This document shows, piece after piece, positions 26,485 to 34,698 of a stretch of DNA of 64,000 nt. Both the position numbers and the translations under genes were made by a program. Every line of letters starts with the position of its first letter. The first letter of the stretch is position 1. The stretch is from Thermobifida cellulosilytica TB100 (GTDB taxonomy: Bacteria; Actinomycetota; Actinomycetes; Streptosporangiales; Streptosporangiaceae), in assembly GCF_001517975.1 (NCBI RefSeq), contig NZ_KQ950180.1, positions 459,853 to 523,852 on the forward strand, read 5' to 3'. The notes under the pieces were generated by a model. The model was given only the letters and a program-made list of their open reading frames with translations, was not told where the DNA came from and ran no database searches.

Positions 26485-26696
26485 TTGACGGAAACCCACC
26501 TGGCCCAGACCGTCCGACTGAATCGCCCATCCCCCGCTCTCTGTCGGAGGCAACCGTGTTCCGCATCCCCCGCGCTCCCCCGGAGCACCCGACGGCCCGC
26601 GTTCTCACGCAGACCAGTCGGCCGAACGCCGTTGCGTCCGGTTCTCGACTGTCCCCCCGAATCGAGAACACTTCACTGATCAAGGAAGACACCAAG

Positions 26697-28529
26697 ATGA
26701 GTAAAGTTCGTGCCACGAACAAGCGTTCGTGGATGAGGCGCGGCCTGGCCGCCGCCTCCGCCGTGGCGCTCAGCGCCTCGACGGTGGCGCTGGCCGCTCC
26801 GGCCTACGCCGCCGGCTGCTCGGTGGACTACCAGGTCAACTCCTGGGGCACCGGCTTCACCGCCAACGTGACCATCACCAACCTGGGCAGCGCGATCAAC
26901 AGCTGGACCCTGGAGTGGGACTTCCCCGGCAACCAGCAGGTGACGAACCTGTGGAACGGGTCCTACACCCAGTCCGGCAAGCACGTGAGGGTGACCAACG
27001 CCCCCTACAACGGCTCCGTCGCCGCGAACGGGACCGTGAACTTCGGGTTCAACGGTTCCTACTCGGGCACCAACGACCTGCCCACCTCGTTCACCCTGAA
27101 CGGCGTGACCTGTAACGGATCCGACGACGGCGGGAACGACGGCGGGAACGACGGCGGCAACGACGGCGGCAACGACGGCGGGAACGACGGCGGCAACGAC
27201 GGCGGCAACGACGGCGGGAACGACGGCGGCAACGACGGCGGCAACAACGGCGGCAACAACGGCACCAAGGTCGACAACCCGTTCGCCGGCGCCAGGGGCT
27301 ACGTGAACCCGGTCTGGTCCGCCAAGGCCGCCGCCGAGCCGGGCGGTTCCGCGGTCGCCAACGTGTCCACCGCTCTCTGGCTGGACCGCATCGGCGCCAT
27401 CGAGGGCAACGACAGCCCGACCACCGGCTCCATGGGTCTGCGTGACCACCTGGAGGAGGCCGTCCGCCAGGCCAACGGCGAGCCGCTGGTCATCCAGGTC
27501 GTCATCTACAACCTGCCGGGTCGCGACTGTGCCGCGCTGGCCTCCAACGGTGAGCTCGGACCGGACGAGATCGACCGGTACAAGAACGAGTACATCGACC
27601 CGATCGCCGACATCATGTGGGACTTTGCGCAGTACGACAACCTGCGCATCGTCACGATCGTCGAGATCGACTCGCTGCCGAACCTCGTCACCAACACCAG
27701 CGACAACGCCGGTGGCACCGAGCTGTGCGACGAGATGAAGCGGAACGGCAACTACGTCAACGGCGTCGGCTACGCCCTGAACAAGCTGGGTGAGATCCCG
27801 AACGTCTACAACTACATCGACGCCGCCCACCACGGCTGGATCGGTTGGGACTCCAACTTCGGCCCGTCGGTGAACATCTTCTACGAGGCCGCCACCGCCT
27901 CCGGCGCCACCGTGGACGACGTGCACGGCTTCATCTCCAACACGGCCAACTACTCGCCCACCGTGGAGCCGTACCTGGACGTCCAGGGCACGGTCAACGG
28001 CCAGTTGATCCGCCAGTCCAAGTGGGTCGACTGGAACCAGTACGTCGATGAGCTGTCCTTCGTCCAGGACCTGCGCCAGGCCCTGATCGCCAAGGGCTTC
28101 CGCTCCGACATCGGCATGCTGATCGACACTTCTCGCAACGGCTGGGGCGGCCCGAACCGTCCGACCGGACCGAGCTCGTCGACCGACCTGAACACCTTCG
28201 TCGACCAGAGCCGCATCGACCGCCGTATCCACCCCGGCAACTGGTGCAACCAGGCCGGTGCGGGTATGGGTGAGCGTCCCACCGCCAACCCCGCGCCCGG
28301 CGTCGACGCCTACGTCTGGGTCAAGCCTCCGGGCGAGTCCGACGGTGCGAGCGAGTACATCCCGAACGACGAGGGCAAGGGCTTCGACGAGATGTGCAGC
28401 CCGACCTACCAGGGCAACGCTCGCAACGGCCACAGCCCCTCGGGTGCGCTGCCCAACGCCCCGATCTCCGGCCACTGGTTCTCCGCCCAGTTCCGTGAGC
28501 TGCTGGCCAACGCCTACCCGCCTCTGTAA
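26697..28529 (+). CDS. cel6B: Secreted GH6 exocellulase (cellobiohydrolase) with N-terminal CBM2
   Basis: A 610-residue processive exocellulase releasing cellobiose from non-reducing cellulose ends. Residues 1-39 are a signal peptide with twin Arg (WMRRGLAAA) ending APAYAA; residues about 40-141 are a family 2 cellulose-binding module (CSVDYQVNSWGTGFTANVTI); residues 144-187 are a linker of ten DGGN units plus one NGGN; residues about 193-610 are the GH6 domain. Asp277 (YNLPGRDCAA) and Asp325 (VEIDSLPNL) have the same 48-residue spacing as the catalytic Asp226/Asp274 of T. fusca Cel6B. ATG 26697 has AAGGAAG upstream. The catalytic domain looks nearly identical to T. fusca Cel6B as I remember it; the linker does not. 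Confidence 0.96.
   Translation: MSKVRATNKRSWMRRGLAAASAVALSASTVALAAPAYAAGCSVDYQVNSWGTGFTANVTITNLGSAINSWTLEWDFPGNQQVTNLWNGSYTQSGKHVRVTNAPYNGSVAANGTVNFGFNGSYSGTNDLPTSFTLNGVTCNGSDDGGNDGGNDGGNDGGNDGGNDGGNDGGNDGGNDGGNDGGNNGGNNGTKVDNPFAGARGYVNPVWSAKAAAEPGGSAVANVSTALWLDRIGAIEGNDSPTTGSMGLRDHLEEAVRQANGEPLVIQVVIYNLPGRDCAALASNGELGPDEIDRYKNEYIDPIADIMWDFAQYDNLRIVTIVEIDSLPNLVTNTSDNAGGTELCDEMKRNGNYVNGVGYALNKLGEIPNVYNYIDAAHHGWIGWDSNFGPSVNIFYEAATASGATVDDVHGFISNTANYSPTVEPYLDVQGTVNGQLIRQSKWVDWNQYVDELSFVQDLRQALIAKGFRSDIGMLIDTSRNGWGGPNRPTGPSSSTDLNTFVDQSRIDRRIHPGNWCNQAGAGMGERPTANPAPGVDAYVWVKPPGESDGASEYIPNDEGKGFDEMCSPTYQGNARNGHSPSGALPNAPISGHWFSAQFRELLANAYPPL
27126..27257 (+). repeat. Tandem 12-bp repeat coding for the (DGGN)n linker of Cel6B
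   Basis: Ten in-frame copies of GACGGCGG(G/C)AAC (27126-27245) followed by AACGGCGGCAAC (27246-27257). The only variation among the ten is the third base of the second Gly codon. Near-identity suggests recent expansion by slippage or unequal crossover, so copy number may vary between strains. Confidence 0.95.
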
Positions 28530-28592
28530 AGAGGAGCCAGGTGCTGGCTGACAGTCCCCTCGGGAACTGATCGGTACCGGACAACCGGAACA

Positions 28593-28625
28593 GGCGCCCG
28601 TCCACCGCAGCGGTGGGCGGGCGCC
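28593..28625 (+). terminator. Terminator of cel6B
   Basis: A 14-bp stem with one G-U pair (GGCGCCCGTCCACC at 28593-28606, partner 28612-28625) and a 5-nt loop, 64 bp after the cel6B stop. A second hairpin with 13-bp arms follows at 28638-28666. Confidence 0.6.
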
Positions 28626-28802
28626 GCCCTGTGCGCGGTCCGTGTCCCCGCCGGGGGGCACGGACCGCCGCGTTCCGGTGATGTCGGACACCTCCCCCGG
28701 CGCGGCGAACCGCCGAGGACTTCCACCCCGAAACGGCCCCTCCCAGGTGCTGCATTAGTTTGGCCGGTAGTTCGACCCACCATCGTCGATGAGAGGTGTC
28801 CC

Positions 28803-29147
28803 ATGGCCAGTGTGGTGAAGTTCAACGTCCTGACGGTGCCGCCCGGTGCCGGTGCCACCCTGGAGGAGCGCTTCGCGCGGCGGGCGGGTCTGGTGGAGAA
28901 CCAGCCCGGCTTCGAGGAGTTCCAGTTGCTGCGTCCGGTCGAGGGGACCGACAAGTACCTGGTCTACACGCGCTGGCGCTCCGAGGAGGACTTCCAGAAC
29001 TGGCTGAAGAGCCGGGCCTTCGAGCAGGGCCACGCCCAGGCGGCCGAGGAGTCCCGCCAGCCCGGCCACGGCCACGGGGGCCCGGCCGCGACCGCCAGCG
29101 AGCTCTGGAGCTTCGAGGTCGTGCAGCAGGTGACCGCCAAGGGCTAG
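28803..29147 (+). CDS. Antibiotic biosynthesis monooxygenase-fold protein, IsdG-like haem monooxygenase candidate
   Basis: A 114-residue dimeric alpha/beta ferredoxin-like (ABM) protein. The haem-degradation triad of IsdG/IsdI (Asn7, Trp67, His77) has counterparts here at Asn8 (VVKFNVLTV), Trp67 (FQNWLKS) and His77 (FEQGHAQ), within one residue of the reference numbering. This supports a haem-degrading enzyme over an antibiotic-tailoring one, although substrate is not proven. A His/Gly-rich loop (QPGHGHGGPA) follows the triad and is unusual. GAGAGGTG precedes the ATG. The gene is monocistronic between cel6B and the DUF3152 gene. Confidence 0.82.
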   Translation: MASVVKFNVLTVPPGAGATLEERFARRAGLVENQPGFEEFQLLRPVEGTDKYLVYTRWRSEEDFQNWLKSRAFEQGHAQAAEESRQPGHGHGGPAATASELWSFEVVQQVTAKG

Positions 29148-29280
29148 ACGTCTCCTCCCGGCCCCCGGTCCGACACCGGGGGCCGCCCCTCCCCCGCACC
29201 CCTTTTTCTCCTCTCCCGCACCCCTTCTGATCTGCAAAGATGAGATGATCTGCGATTCGCGAGAAAGGCCGCTCTTGTCC

Positions 29281-30045
29281 ATGACTGCGCAGAAGGCAGG
29301 ACGACCGCGCCATGTCGGTCGACACCGACGGCGCCGACTGCCGCTGGGGACGATCGCGGGGCTGGTGGTTGCACTGTCCGGCCTGGGGGTCGTGTCGGCC
29401 AACGTGTTCCCCCTGGAGCCGTCCGAACCGGCGTCGGCGGTCCCCGCCACCTCACAGGAGGAGTCCCGCTCCGCCGCCTCTCCGTCGCCCCTGCCGCCGC
29501 TGCTGCGCTCGGTGGAGCGGGAGGTGGCCAGCGCGAGCGGGAAGCTGCGCGTGGTCGAGGGGGAGAGCCAGGTGGCCGGCGACGGGCCGCTCCTGCGCTA
29601 CCTGGTGGAGGTGGAGGAGGGCCTTCCCGGCGACCCCGCGGACTTCGCCGCCGCGGTGGAGCAGGTGCTGGGCGACCCCCGGGGATGGACCCACGACGGC
29701 TCGCGCTCCCTACAGCGGGTGGACGAGGGCCCGGTGGACTTCCGGGTCGTCCTGGCCTCCCCGGAGACCGTGGACGAGCACTGCGCGCCGCTACAGACCG
29801 ACGGCTACGTCTCCTGCTTCGCGGACGGCCGCGCGATGATCAACCAGAACCGCTGGGTCTCGGGGGTGCCGCACTTCGAGGGGGACCTGGAGACCTACCG
29901 CACGTACGTGATCAACCACGAGGTGGGCCACGCCCTGGGCAACGGCCACGTGGACTGCCCCGCTCCGGGCGAGCCGGCGCCGGTCATGCAGCAGCAGACC
30001 TTCGGCCTCCAGGGCTGCACGAAGAACGGATGGGTCAAGCCCTGA
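29281..30045 (+). CDS. DUF3152 family membrane-anchored metzincin-like protein
   Basis: A 254-residue protein with a basic N-terminus (MTAQKAGRPRHVGRHRRRR), a signal-anchor helix, a Ser/Pro-rich spacer and a C-terminal domain bearing HEVGHALGNGH. This is the full HExxHxxGxxH zinc site of metzincin metalloproteases, with a downstream Met in APVMQQQTFG that could be the Met-turn. DUF3152 proteins are common in actinobacteria, and their proteolytic activity is untested as far as I know. The start is uncertain: ATG 29245 and TTG 29275 are in the same frame; GAAAGG at about 29263-29268 supports 29275 or 29281. Confidence 0.83.
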   Translation: MTAQKAGRPRHVGRHRRRRLPLGTIAGLVVALSGLGVVSANVFPLEPSEPASAVPATSQEESRSAASPSPLPPLLRSVEREVASASGKLRVVEGESQVAGDGPLLRYLVEVEEGLPGDPADFAAAVEQVLGDPRGWTHDGSRSLQRVDEGPVDFRVVLASPETVDEHCAPLQTDGYVSCFADGRAMINQNRWVSGVPHFEGDLETYRTYVINHEVGHALGNGHVDCPAPGEPAPVMQQQTFGLQGCTKNGWVKP

Positions 30046-30109
30046 CACCGGGCCCGTCTCCCCGCTCCTGACGAGGCTCCGTCTCCCCGTCGCCCGGACG
30101 GAACCGGGC

Positions 30110-30133
30110 CGCTCCGCCCGTCCGGGCGGAGCG
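30110..30133 (+). terminator. Hairpin after the DUF3152 gene
   Basis: A perfect 10-bp stem (CGCTCCGCCC at 30110-30119, complement 30124-30133) with a 4-nt loop, 64 bp after the DUF3152 stop. Confidence 0.5.
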
Positions 30134-30167
30134 CGGCGGCCGGGGTCTCACTCCCCCGGCCGCCGCG
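30132..30167 (-). terminator. Terminator of cimA
   Basis: A perfect 14-bp stem (30132-30145 and 30154-30167) with an 8-nt loop, 9 bp past the cimA stop on the minus strand. Confidence 0.65.
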
Positions 30168-30176
30168 GCGGTCCGG

Positions 30177-31760
30177 TCAGCCCTGGGTGTAGCCCCGGCG
30201 CAGCAGCCCGTAGGTGAGGGCCTGCTCCAGGGCGATCCACGAGGCGTCGATGACGTTCTCGCCGACGCCGACGGTGGTCCACTCGTCGCGGCCGTCGGTG
30301 GACTCGATGAGCACCCGAGTCACCGCGTCGGTGCCGGAGGTGCCCTCCAGGATGCGCACCTTGTAGTCGGTGAGCTCCATGGTGGCCAGGTCGGGGTAGA
30401 CGCTCTCCAGAGCCGAGCGCAGCGCCCGGTCCAGCGCGTTGACCGGCCCGTTGCCCTCTCCGGTGGCGATCACCCGCTCGCCCTTGACGTACAGCTTCAC
30501 CGTGGCCTCGCTGGCGTTGCTGCCGTCGGGGCGCCGCTCGGAGATCGCCCGCCACGACTCCACCTCGAAGTAGCGGACCGGCTGCCCGATCTCCTCGCGC
30601 AGCAGCAGCTCCAGGGAGGCGTCGGCCGCCTCGAAGCTGTACCCGGCCAGCTCCATGTCCTTGACCCGCGTCACGATCCGGCCCAGGGTCTCGCGGTCGC
30701 CGGACAGGTCCACGCCGAGTTCCTTGGCCTTGAGCTCCACCGAGGCGCGTCCGGCCATGTCGGAGACCAGCATGCGCATGTCGTTGCCGACCTGGGCCGG
30801 GTCGATGTGCTGGTACAGGTCGGGGTCGACCTTGATGGCGGAGGCGTGCAGCCCGGCCTTGTGCGCGAAGGCGGAGATGCCGACGTAGGGCTGGTGGGTG
30901 GCCGGGGCGATGTTGGCGATCTCGGCGATGGCCTGGGAGACGCGGGTCATCTCGCGCAGGCAGCCCTCGGGCAGCACGTCGCGACCGCGCTTGAGCACCA
31001 GGGCGGGGACGACGGAGAACAGGTTGGCGTTGCCGACCCGCTCGCCATAGCCGTTGGCGGTGCACTGCACGTGGGTGGCGCCCGCCTCGACGGCGGCCAG
31101 CGTGTTGGCCACCGCGCAGCCGGTGTCGTCCTGGGCGTGGATGCCCAGCCTTGCCCCGGTGGCCTGGCGGACCTCGGTGACGATCTGGAAGACGTCGGAG
31201 GGAAGCATGCCGCCGTTGGTGTCGCACAGCACGACCACGGAGGCCCCCGCCTCGGCCGCGGTGCGCACCACGTCGAGCGCGTATCCGGGATTGTGCCGGT
31301 AGCCGTCGAAGAAGTGCTCGCAGTCCACGAACACCCGCTGCCCCTGCTCCCGCAGGAAGGTGACGGTGTCGGCGATCATCGCGAGGTTCTCGTCGAGGGT
31401 GGTGCGCAGCGCCAGTTCGACGTGGCGGTCGTCGCTCTTGGCGACCAGGGTGACCACGGGGGCGCCGGAGTCGCGCAGCGCCAGCACCTGGGGGTCCTCG
31501 GCGGCCCGCGTCCCGGCCCGCCGGGTCGAGCCGAACGCGGTGAGTTGGGCATGTTTCAGTGGCAGCTCTGTTCGGGCTCGCTGGAAGAACTCCGTGTCCT
31601 TCGGGTTCGCGCCGGGCCAGCCGCCCTCGATGAATCCCACTCCGAACTCGTCGAGCAGCTTCGCGATCGCGAGCTTGTCGGAGACGGTGAGGTTGATGCC
31701 CTCGCGCTGTGCGCCGTCCCGCAGTGTGGTGTCGAATACGTGGAAACTGTCGTCCAGCAT
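30177..31760 (-). CDS. cimA: Citramalate synthase
   Basis: A 527-residue enzyme of the 2-isopropylmalate/homocitrate synthase family condensing pyruvate and acetyl-CoA to (R)-citramalate, giving 2-oxobutyrate for isoleucine without threonine deaminase. The TIM barrel starts FDTTLRDGAQREGINLTV (residues 9-26); GIHAQDDTGCAVANTLAAVE and THVQCTANGYGERVGNANL are catalytic-domain motifs; a LeuA-type dimer/allosteric domain fills about residues 400-527. Assignment as CimA over LeuA rests on DTTLRDGAQREG and overall length. ATG 31758-31760 has GGGAG about 9 nt upstream. A leader-peptide attenuator with Ile codons precedes it, which fits an isoleucine pathway gene. Confidence 0.9.
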   Translation of the reverse strand: MLDDSFHVFDTTLRDGAQREGINLTVSDKLAIAKLLDEFGVGFIEGGWPGANPKDTEFFQRARTELPLKHAQLTAFGSTRRAGTRAAEDPQVLALRDSGAPVVTLVAKSDDRHVELALRTTLDENLAMIADTVTFLREQGQRVFVDCEHFFDGYRHNPGYALDVVRTAAEAGASVVVLCDTNGGMLPSDVFQIVTEVRQATGARLGIHAQDDTGCAVANTLAAVEAGATHVQCTANGYGERVGNANLFSVVPALVLKRGRDVLPEGCLREMTRVSQAIAEIANIAPATHQPYVGISAFAHKAGLHASAIKVDPDLYQHIDPAQVGNDMRMLVSDMAGRASVELKAKELGVDLSGDRETLGRIVTRVKDMELAGYSFEAADASLELLLREEIGQPVRYFEVESWRAISERRPDGSNASEATVKLYVKGERVIATGEGNGPVNALDRALRSALESVYPDLATMELTDYKVRILEGTSGTDAVTRVLIESTDGRDEWTTVGVGENVIDASWIALEQALTYGLLRRGYTQG

Positions 31761-31815
31761 GTCGGAAACTCCCGAGTCCGGTCTGTGTGCCTGTGACCGT
31801 GCCGCCCGCACCAAC

Positions 31816-31909
31816 AAAAAAAGACCCCTCGTGGACACGAGAGGTCAGCGCGCTGGCGTGGTCCGTTTCAGCCAGCGCGCCCGACGATAATGATCGCCTG
31901 AGGCAGCAT
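31816..31909 (-). promoter_or_regulatory. Isoleucine-responsive transcription attenuator upstream of cimA
   Basis: Reading the minus strand: leader peptide gene (31909 to 31868), a 10-bp hairpin whose first arm GCGCGCTGGC (31880-31871) overlaps the leader end and stop and whose second arm is at 31857-31848, then a terminator with 11-bp stem at 31846-31823 (one G-U) followed by seven T (31822-31816). In the hairpin loop, GGACCACG can pair with CGTGTCC in the terminator's left arm and loop, an antiterminator possible only when the first hairpin is blocked by a ribosome stalled at Ile codons. This is the classical trp/ilv attenuation layout; function is inferred from structure. Confidence 0.82.
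31868..31909 (-). CDS. cimA attenuator leader peptide
   Basis: Thirteen codons from ATG 31907-31909 to TGA 31868-31870, reading MLPQAIIIVGRAG. The three consecutive Ile codons and one Val are just upstream of the first hairpin arm. No strong ribosome-binding site is seen. The 11 bases TTGATGACATG at the start are matched by TTGATGACGTG at the ilvB leader start, which supports both as real. Confidence 0.75.
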   Translation of the reverse strand: MLPQAIIIVGRAG

Positions 31910-32013
31910 GTCATCAAGTGTGCCACACCCGCCCCACCTGATGCGCCCCGGGTTCCCCGGTGCGGTCCGTCCGGTGCGGCGGCGGGAGCACTCCCCGGGG
32001 CGGGCGGCGGGCC

Positions 32014-32047
32014 CCTCCCCGGTCCCGTGGGTGTCGGACCGGGGAGG
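32014..32047 (-). terminator. Terminator of ilvE
   Basis: A perfect 12-bp stem (CCTCCCCGGTCC at 32014-32025, complement 32036-32047) with a 10-nt loop, 24 bp past the ilvE stop on the minus strand. Confidence 0.6.
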
Positions 32048-32070
32048 ACGCTGTCGGGCGGACCGGTCCG

Positions 32071-33192
32071 CTAGCGGTCGAACCTGCGGACCCACCCGTG
32101 GCTGTCGGGGCGGGTGCCGTACTGGAGGCCGACGAGTTCCTCACGCAGCCGCAGGGTGACCGGGCCGGGCTTGCCGTCGGCGATCTGGAACTCGCCCTTG
32201 CTGCTCTTGACGTGCGAGACGGGGGTGATGACCGCGGCGGTGCCGCAGGCGAACACCTCGGTGAGTTCCCCGCTGGTCGCGGCCTCACGCCACTGGTCGG
32301 TGGAGATGCGCCCCTCCTCGACGGGGAGGCCGAGCTCGGGGGCCAGCTTCAGCAGCGAGTCCCGGGTGATGCCGGGCAGCAGGGTGCCGGTCAGCTCCGG
32401 GGTGAGCAGGCGGGCCTCCGGGCCGGAGCCGAAGACGAAGAAGAGGTTCATGCCGCCCATCTCCTCGACCCAGCGGTGCTCCACGGCGTCGAGCCAGACG
32501 ACCTGGTCGCAGCCCTGCTCGACGGCCTGGGCCTGGGCCAGGAAGCTGGCCGCGTAGTTGCCGCCGAACTTGGCCGCGCCGGTGCCGCCGGGCGCGGCAC
32601 GGGTGTAGTCCTCGCACAGCCAGACCGTGACCGGCTTGACCCCGCCCGAGAAGTACGCCCCCGACGGCGAGGCGATGAGGACGAAGAGGTAGCTGCTGGA
32701 CGGGCTGTTGACGCCGAGGCCGACGTCGGTGGAGATCATGAAGGGGCGCAGGTAGAGGCTGGTGTCGGCCTGGGAGGGGACCCAGTCGCCGTCGTGGGCG
32801 AGCAGGGTCTCGATCGCGCCGACGAACAGCTCCTCGGGGAGTTCGGGCATGGCCATGCGCGCGGCGCTGCGGTTGAAGCGCGCGGCGTTGGCCTCGGGCC
32901 GGAAGCAGGCGATGGTGCCGTCGGGGTGCCGGTAGGCCTTGAGGCCCTCGAAGACCTCCTGCGCGTAGTGCAGGACCGAGGTGGCCGGGTCCAGCGACAG
33001 CGGCCCGTAGGGTTCGAGCTTCGCGTCGTGCCAGCCCTTCTCGGCGGTGTAGCGGATGGTGACCATGTGGTCGGTGAAGACTTTGCCGAACCCGGGGTTC
33101 TCCAGGATCGCCTCTCGCTCCTGCGGGGTTCTCCGCCGGGTGGAGAGTTGGATGTCGAACGCCAACCCGCTTGTGGTGGTGTCGTTGCTCAT
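32071..33192 (-). CDS. ilvE: Branched-chain amino acid aminotransferase
   Basis: A 373-residue class IV PLP transaminase doing the last step of Leu, Ile and Val synthesis and the first of their breakdown. The PLP lysine is in [15 protein letters not shown]; other landmarks are [45 protein letters not shown] and [15 protein letters not shown] chose the ATG at 33190-33192 ([13 protein letters not shown]); a longer reading to 33339 is unsupported. GAGAGG lies about 11 nt upstream. It is 208 bp downstream of leuB with a terminator hairpin between them, so it probably has its own promoter. Confidence 0.95.
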   Translation of the reverse strand: MSNDTTTSGLAFDIQLSTRRRTPQEREAILENPGFGKVFTDHMVTIRYTAEKGWHDAKLEPYGPLSLDPATSVLHYAQEVFEGLKAYRHPDGTIACFRPEANAARFNRSAARMAMPELPEELFVGAIETLLAHDGDWVPSQADTSLYLRPFMISTDVGLGVNSPSSSYLFVLIASPSGAYFSGGVKPVTVWLCEDYTRAAPGGTGAAKFGGNYAASFLAQAQAVEQGCDQVVWLDAVEHRWVEEMGGMNLFFVFGSGPEARLLTPELTGTLLPGITRDSLLKLAPELGLPVEEGRISTDQWREAATSGELTEVFACGTAAVITPVSHVKSSKGEFQIADGKPGPVTLRLREELVGLQYGTRPDSHGWVRRFDR

Positions 33193-33303
33193 GTGCTGTC
33201 GATCCTCTCGGATACATCGGAACGGCGACACTGCCGTCCCAGGAACTAGTGTGATGGAAACGACGCACCCGGAGCCAGAAGCAGTCCCGCAGGTGTGGAC
33301 ACG

Positions 33304-33334
33304 GCGACGGGCGCGCCATGGGCGCGCCCGTCGC
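33304..33334 (-). terminator. Terminator between leuB and ilvE
   Basis: A perfect 14-bp stem (GCGACGGGCGCGCC at 33304-33317, complement 33321-33334) with a 3-nt loop, 66 bp past the leuB stop on the minus strand. Confidence 0.6.
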
Positions 33335-33400
33335 ATCAAGGGGTACTGTGCTCAGCCGCGCCGCGCGGAAACAGCAGGGCGTGAGCGGTGGTGTGCCCGC

Positions 33401-34465
33401 CTAGCCCTGCTCCGCTACTCGCTGAGCGATGTCGTCGCCGATCTGGGCGGTGGAGCGGGTGGTGCCGTCCTTGGCCCGGGCCTGGAGGTCTTCGGCCACG
33501 GCCTGCTCGATCTGCGCGGCCGCGTCGGTGTAGCCCAGGTGGTCCAGCATGAGCGCCGCGGACAGGATGGTCGCGGTCGGATCGGCCTTGCCCTGGCCCG
33601 CGATGTCGGGGGCGGAGCCGTGCACCGGCTCGAACATGCTGGGGAACTCGCCCTCGGGGTTGATGTTGCCGCTGGCGGCCAGGCCGATGCCGCCGGCGAC
33701 GGCGGCGCCGAGGTCGGTGATGATGTCGCCGAAGAGGTTGTCGGTGACGACCACGTCGAAGCGCCGCGGCTGGGTCACGAAGAACATGGTGGCCGCGTCG
33801 ACGTGGAGGTAGTCGACCTCGACCTGGGGGTACTCGGCGCCGACCTCGCGGACCACGCGCTGCCACAGCTCACCGGCGTAGGTGAGCACGTTGTCCTTGT
33901 GGACCAGGGTGAGCTTGCGGCGCGGGCGCTCGGCGGCCTTGGCGAAGGCGTAGCGGACGACGCGCTCGACCCCGAAGCGGGTGTTGACGCTGTCCTGGGT
34001 GGCGATCTCGCCGGGGGTGCCCTTGCGGAGCACGCCGCCCATCCCGGCGTAGGGGCCCTCGGTGCCCTCGCGCACGACCAGCATGTCGATGTCCTCGGGC
34101 TCGACACCGGCCAGCGGGGTGGACACGCCCGGGTAGAGCCGGACCGGGCGCAGGTTCACGTAGTGGGAGAAGTTGAAGCGCAGCCGCAGCAGCAGGCCGC
34201 GCTCCAGGACACCGCTGGGCACCGTGGGGTCGCCGACCGCACCGAGGAAGATGGCGTCGTGCTGGCGCAGCTCCTCCTCGACCGAGTCGGGCAGGGTCTC
34301 GCCGGTGGCGTGCCACCGCTTGGCGCCCAGCTCGTACTCGGTGGTGTCGAGGGTGAGCCCGTGCCTGGGGGCGACGGCGGAGAGGACCTTGAGCCCTTCT
34401 GCGACGACCTCGGTCCCGATGCCGTCACCGGGGATCACGGCCAACTTCACGGTACGAGCGGACAT
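33401..34465 (-). CDS. leuB: 3-isopropylmalate dehydrogenase
   Basis: A 354-residue NAD-dependent enzyme oxidising and decarboxylating 3-isopropylmalate in leucine synthesis. The N-terminus [20 protein letters not shown] is diagnostic; [22 protein letters not shown] has the substrate-binding arginines; [16 protein letters not shown] supplies the catalytic Lys; [22 protein letters not shown] and [21 protein letters not shown] are the metal- and NAD-binding motifs. Start ATG 34465. TGAGACA boxes at 34552-34591 lie 87-126 bp upstream and may be an operator. LeuC and LeuD for the preceding step are at 16559-18574. Confidence 0.95.
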   Translation of the reverse strand: MSARTVKLAVIPGDGIGTEVVAEGLKVLSAVAPRHGLTLDTTEYELGAKRWHATGETLPDSVEEELRQHDAIFLGAVGDPTVPSGVLERGLLLRLRFNFSHYVNLRPVRLYPGVSTPLAGVEPEDIDMLVVREGTEGPYAGMGGVLRKGTPGEIATQDSVNTRFGVERVVRYAFAKAAERPRRKLTLVHKDNVLTYAGELWQRVVREVGAEYPQVEVDYLHVDAATMFFVTQPRRFDVVVTDNLFGDIITDLGAAVAGGIGLAASGNINPEGEFPSMFEPVHGSAPDIAGQGKADPTATILSAALMLDHLGYTDAAAQIEQAVAEDLQARAKDGTTRSTAQIGDDIAQRVAEQG

Positions 34466-34551
34466 AGAGAGCCTTGCCTTCGGATGTGGACGGTGTCTCG
34501 GCGGCGCGTCCGACGCCCCGGAGCACTCCGGACGGCGGGCGCACGCCCCCG

Positions 34552-34591
34552 TGTCTCACGTGTTGAGACAAGCGACAACAGGGGTGAGACA
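34552..34591. promoter_or_regulatory. TGAGACA box cluster upstream of leuB
   Basis: A perfect inverted repeat TGTCTCA-N5-TGAGACA (34552-34570) plus a third TGAGACA at 34585-34591, exactly 21 bp (two helical turns) from the second. The cluster lies in the promoter region of leuB on the minus strand, so it is a candidate repressor or activator site, possibly for NdgR; the sequence differs from the dyad at leuC. Confidence 0.5.
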
Positions 34592-34698
34592 AGGGTACCG
34601 AAACGGGACAGCACTCGTGGTGGTCAGCACGCCTTCGGTCCGGCGACAGGGCTGCCGCGCCCCGGGCAGAGCCGCCGGTCGGACGGGGCGGCGGGGCC

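Noticed and set aside
27126-27257. Regular 12-bp direct repeats that could suggest a CRISPR or regulatory array
   Set aside because: They are contiguous without spacers, keep the reading frame and encode the DGGN linker of Cel6B.
26673-28691. A very long open frame antisense to cel6B (about 670 codons)
   Set aside because: High-GC codon bias on the cellulase strand leaves the opposite frame open; the product is low-complexity Val/Gly/Asp with no domain, while the plus strand encodes a clear CBM2-GH6 protein.
28758-28776. Weak iron-box-like TTAGTTTGGCC before the IsdG-like gene
   Set aside because: Two or more mismatches in the left half and no right half; an attractive context but insufficient sequence support.
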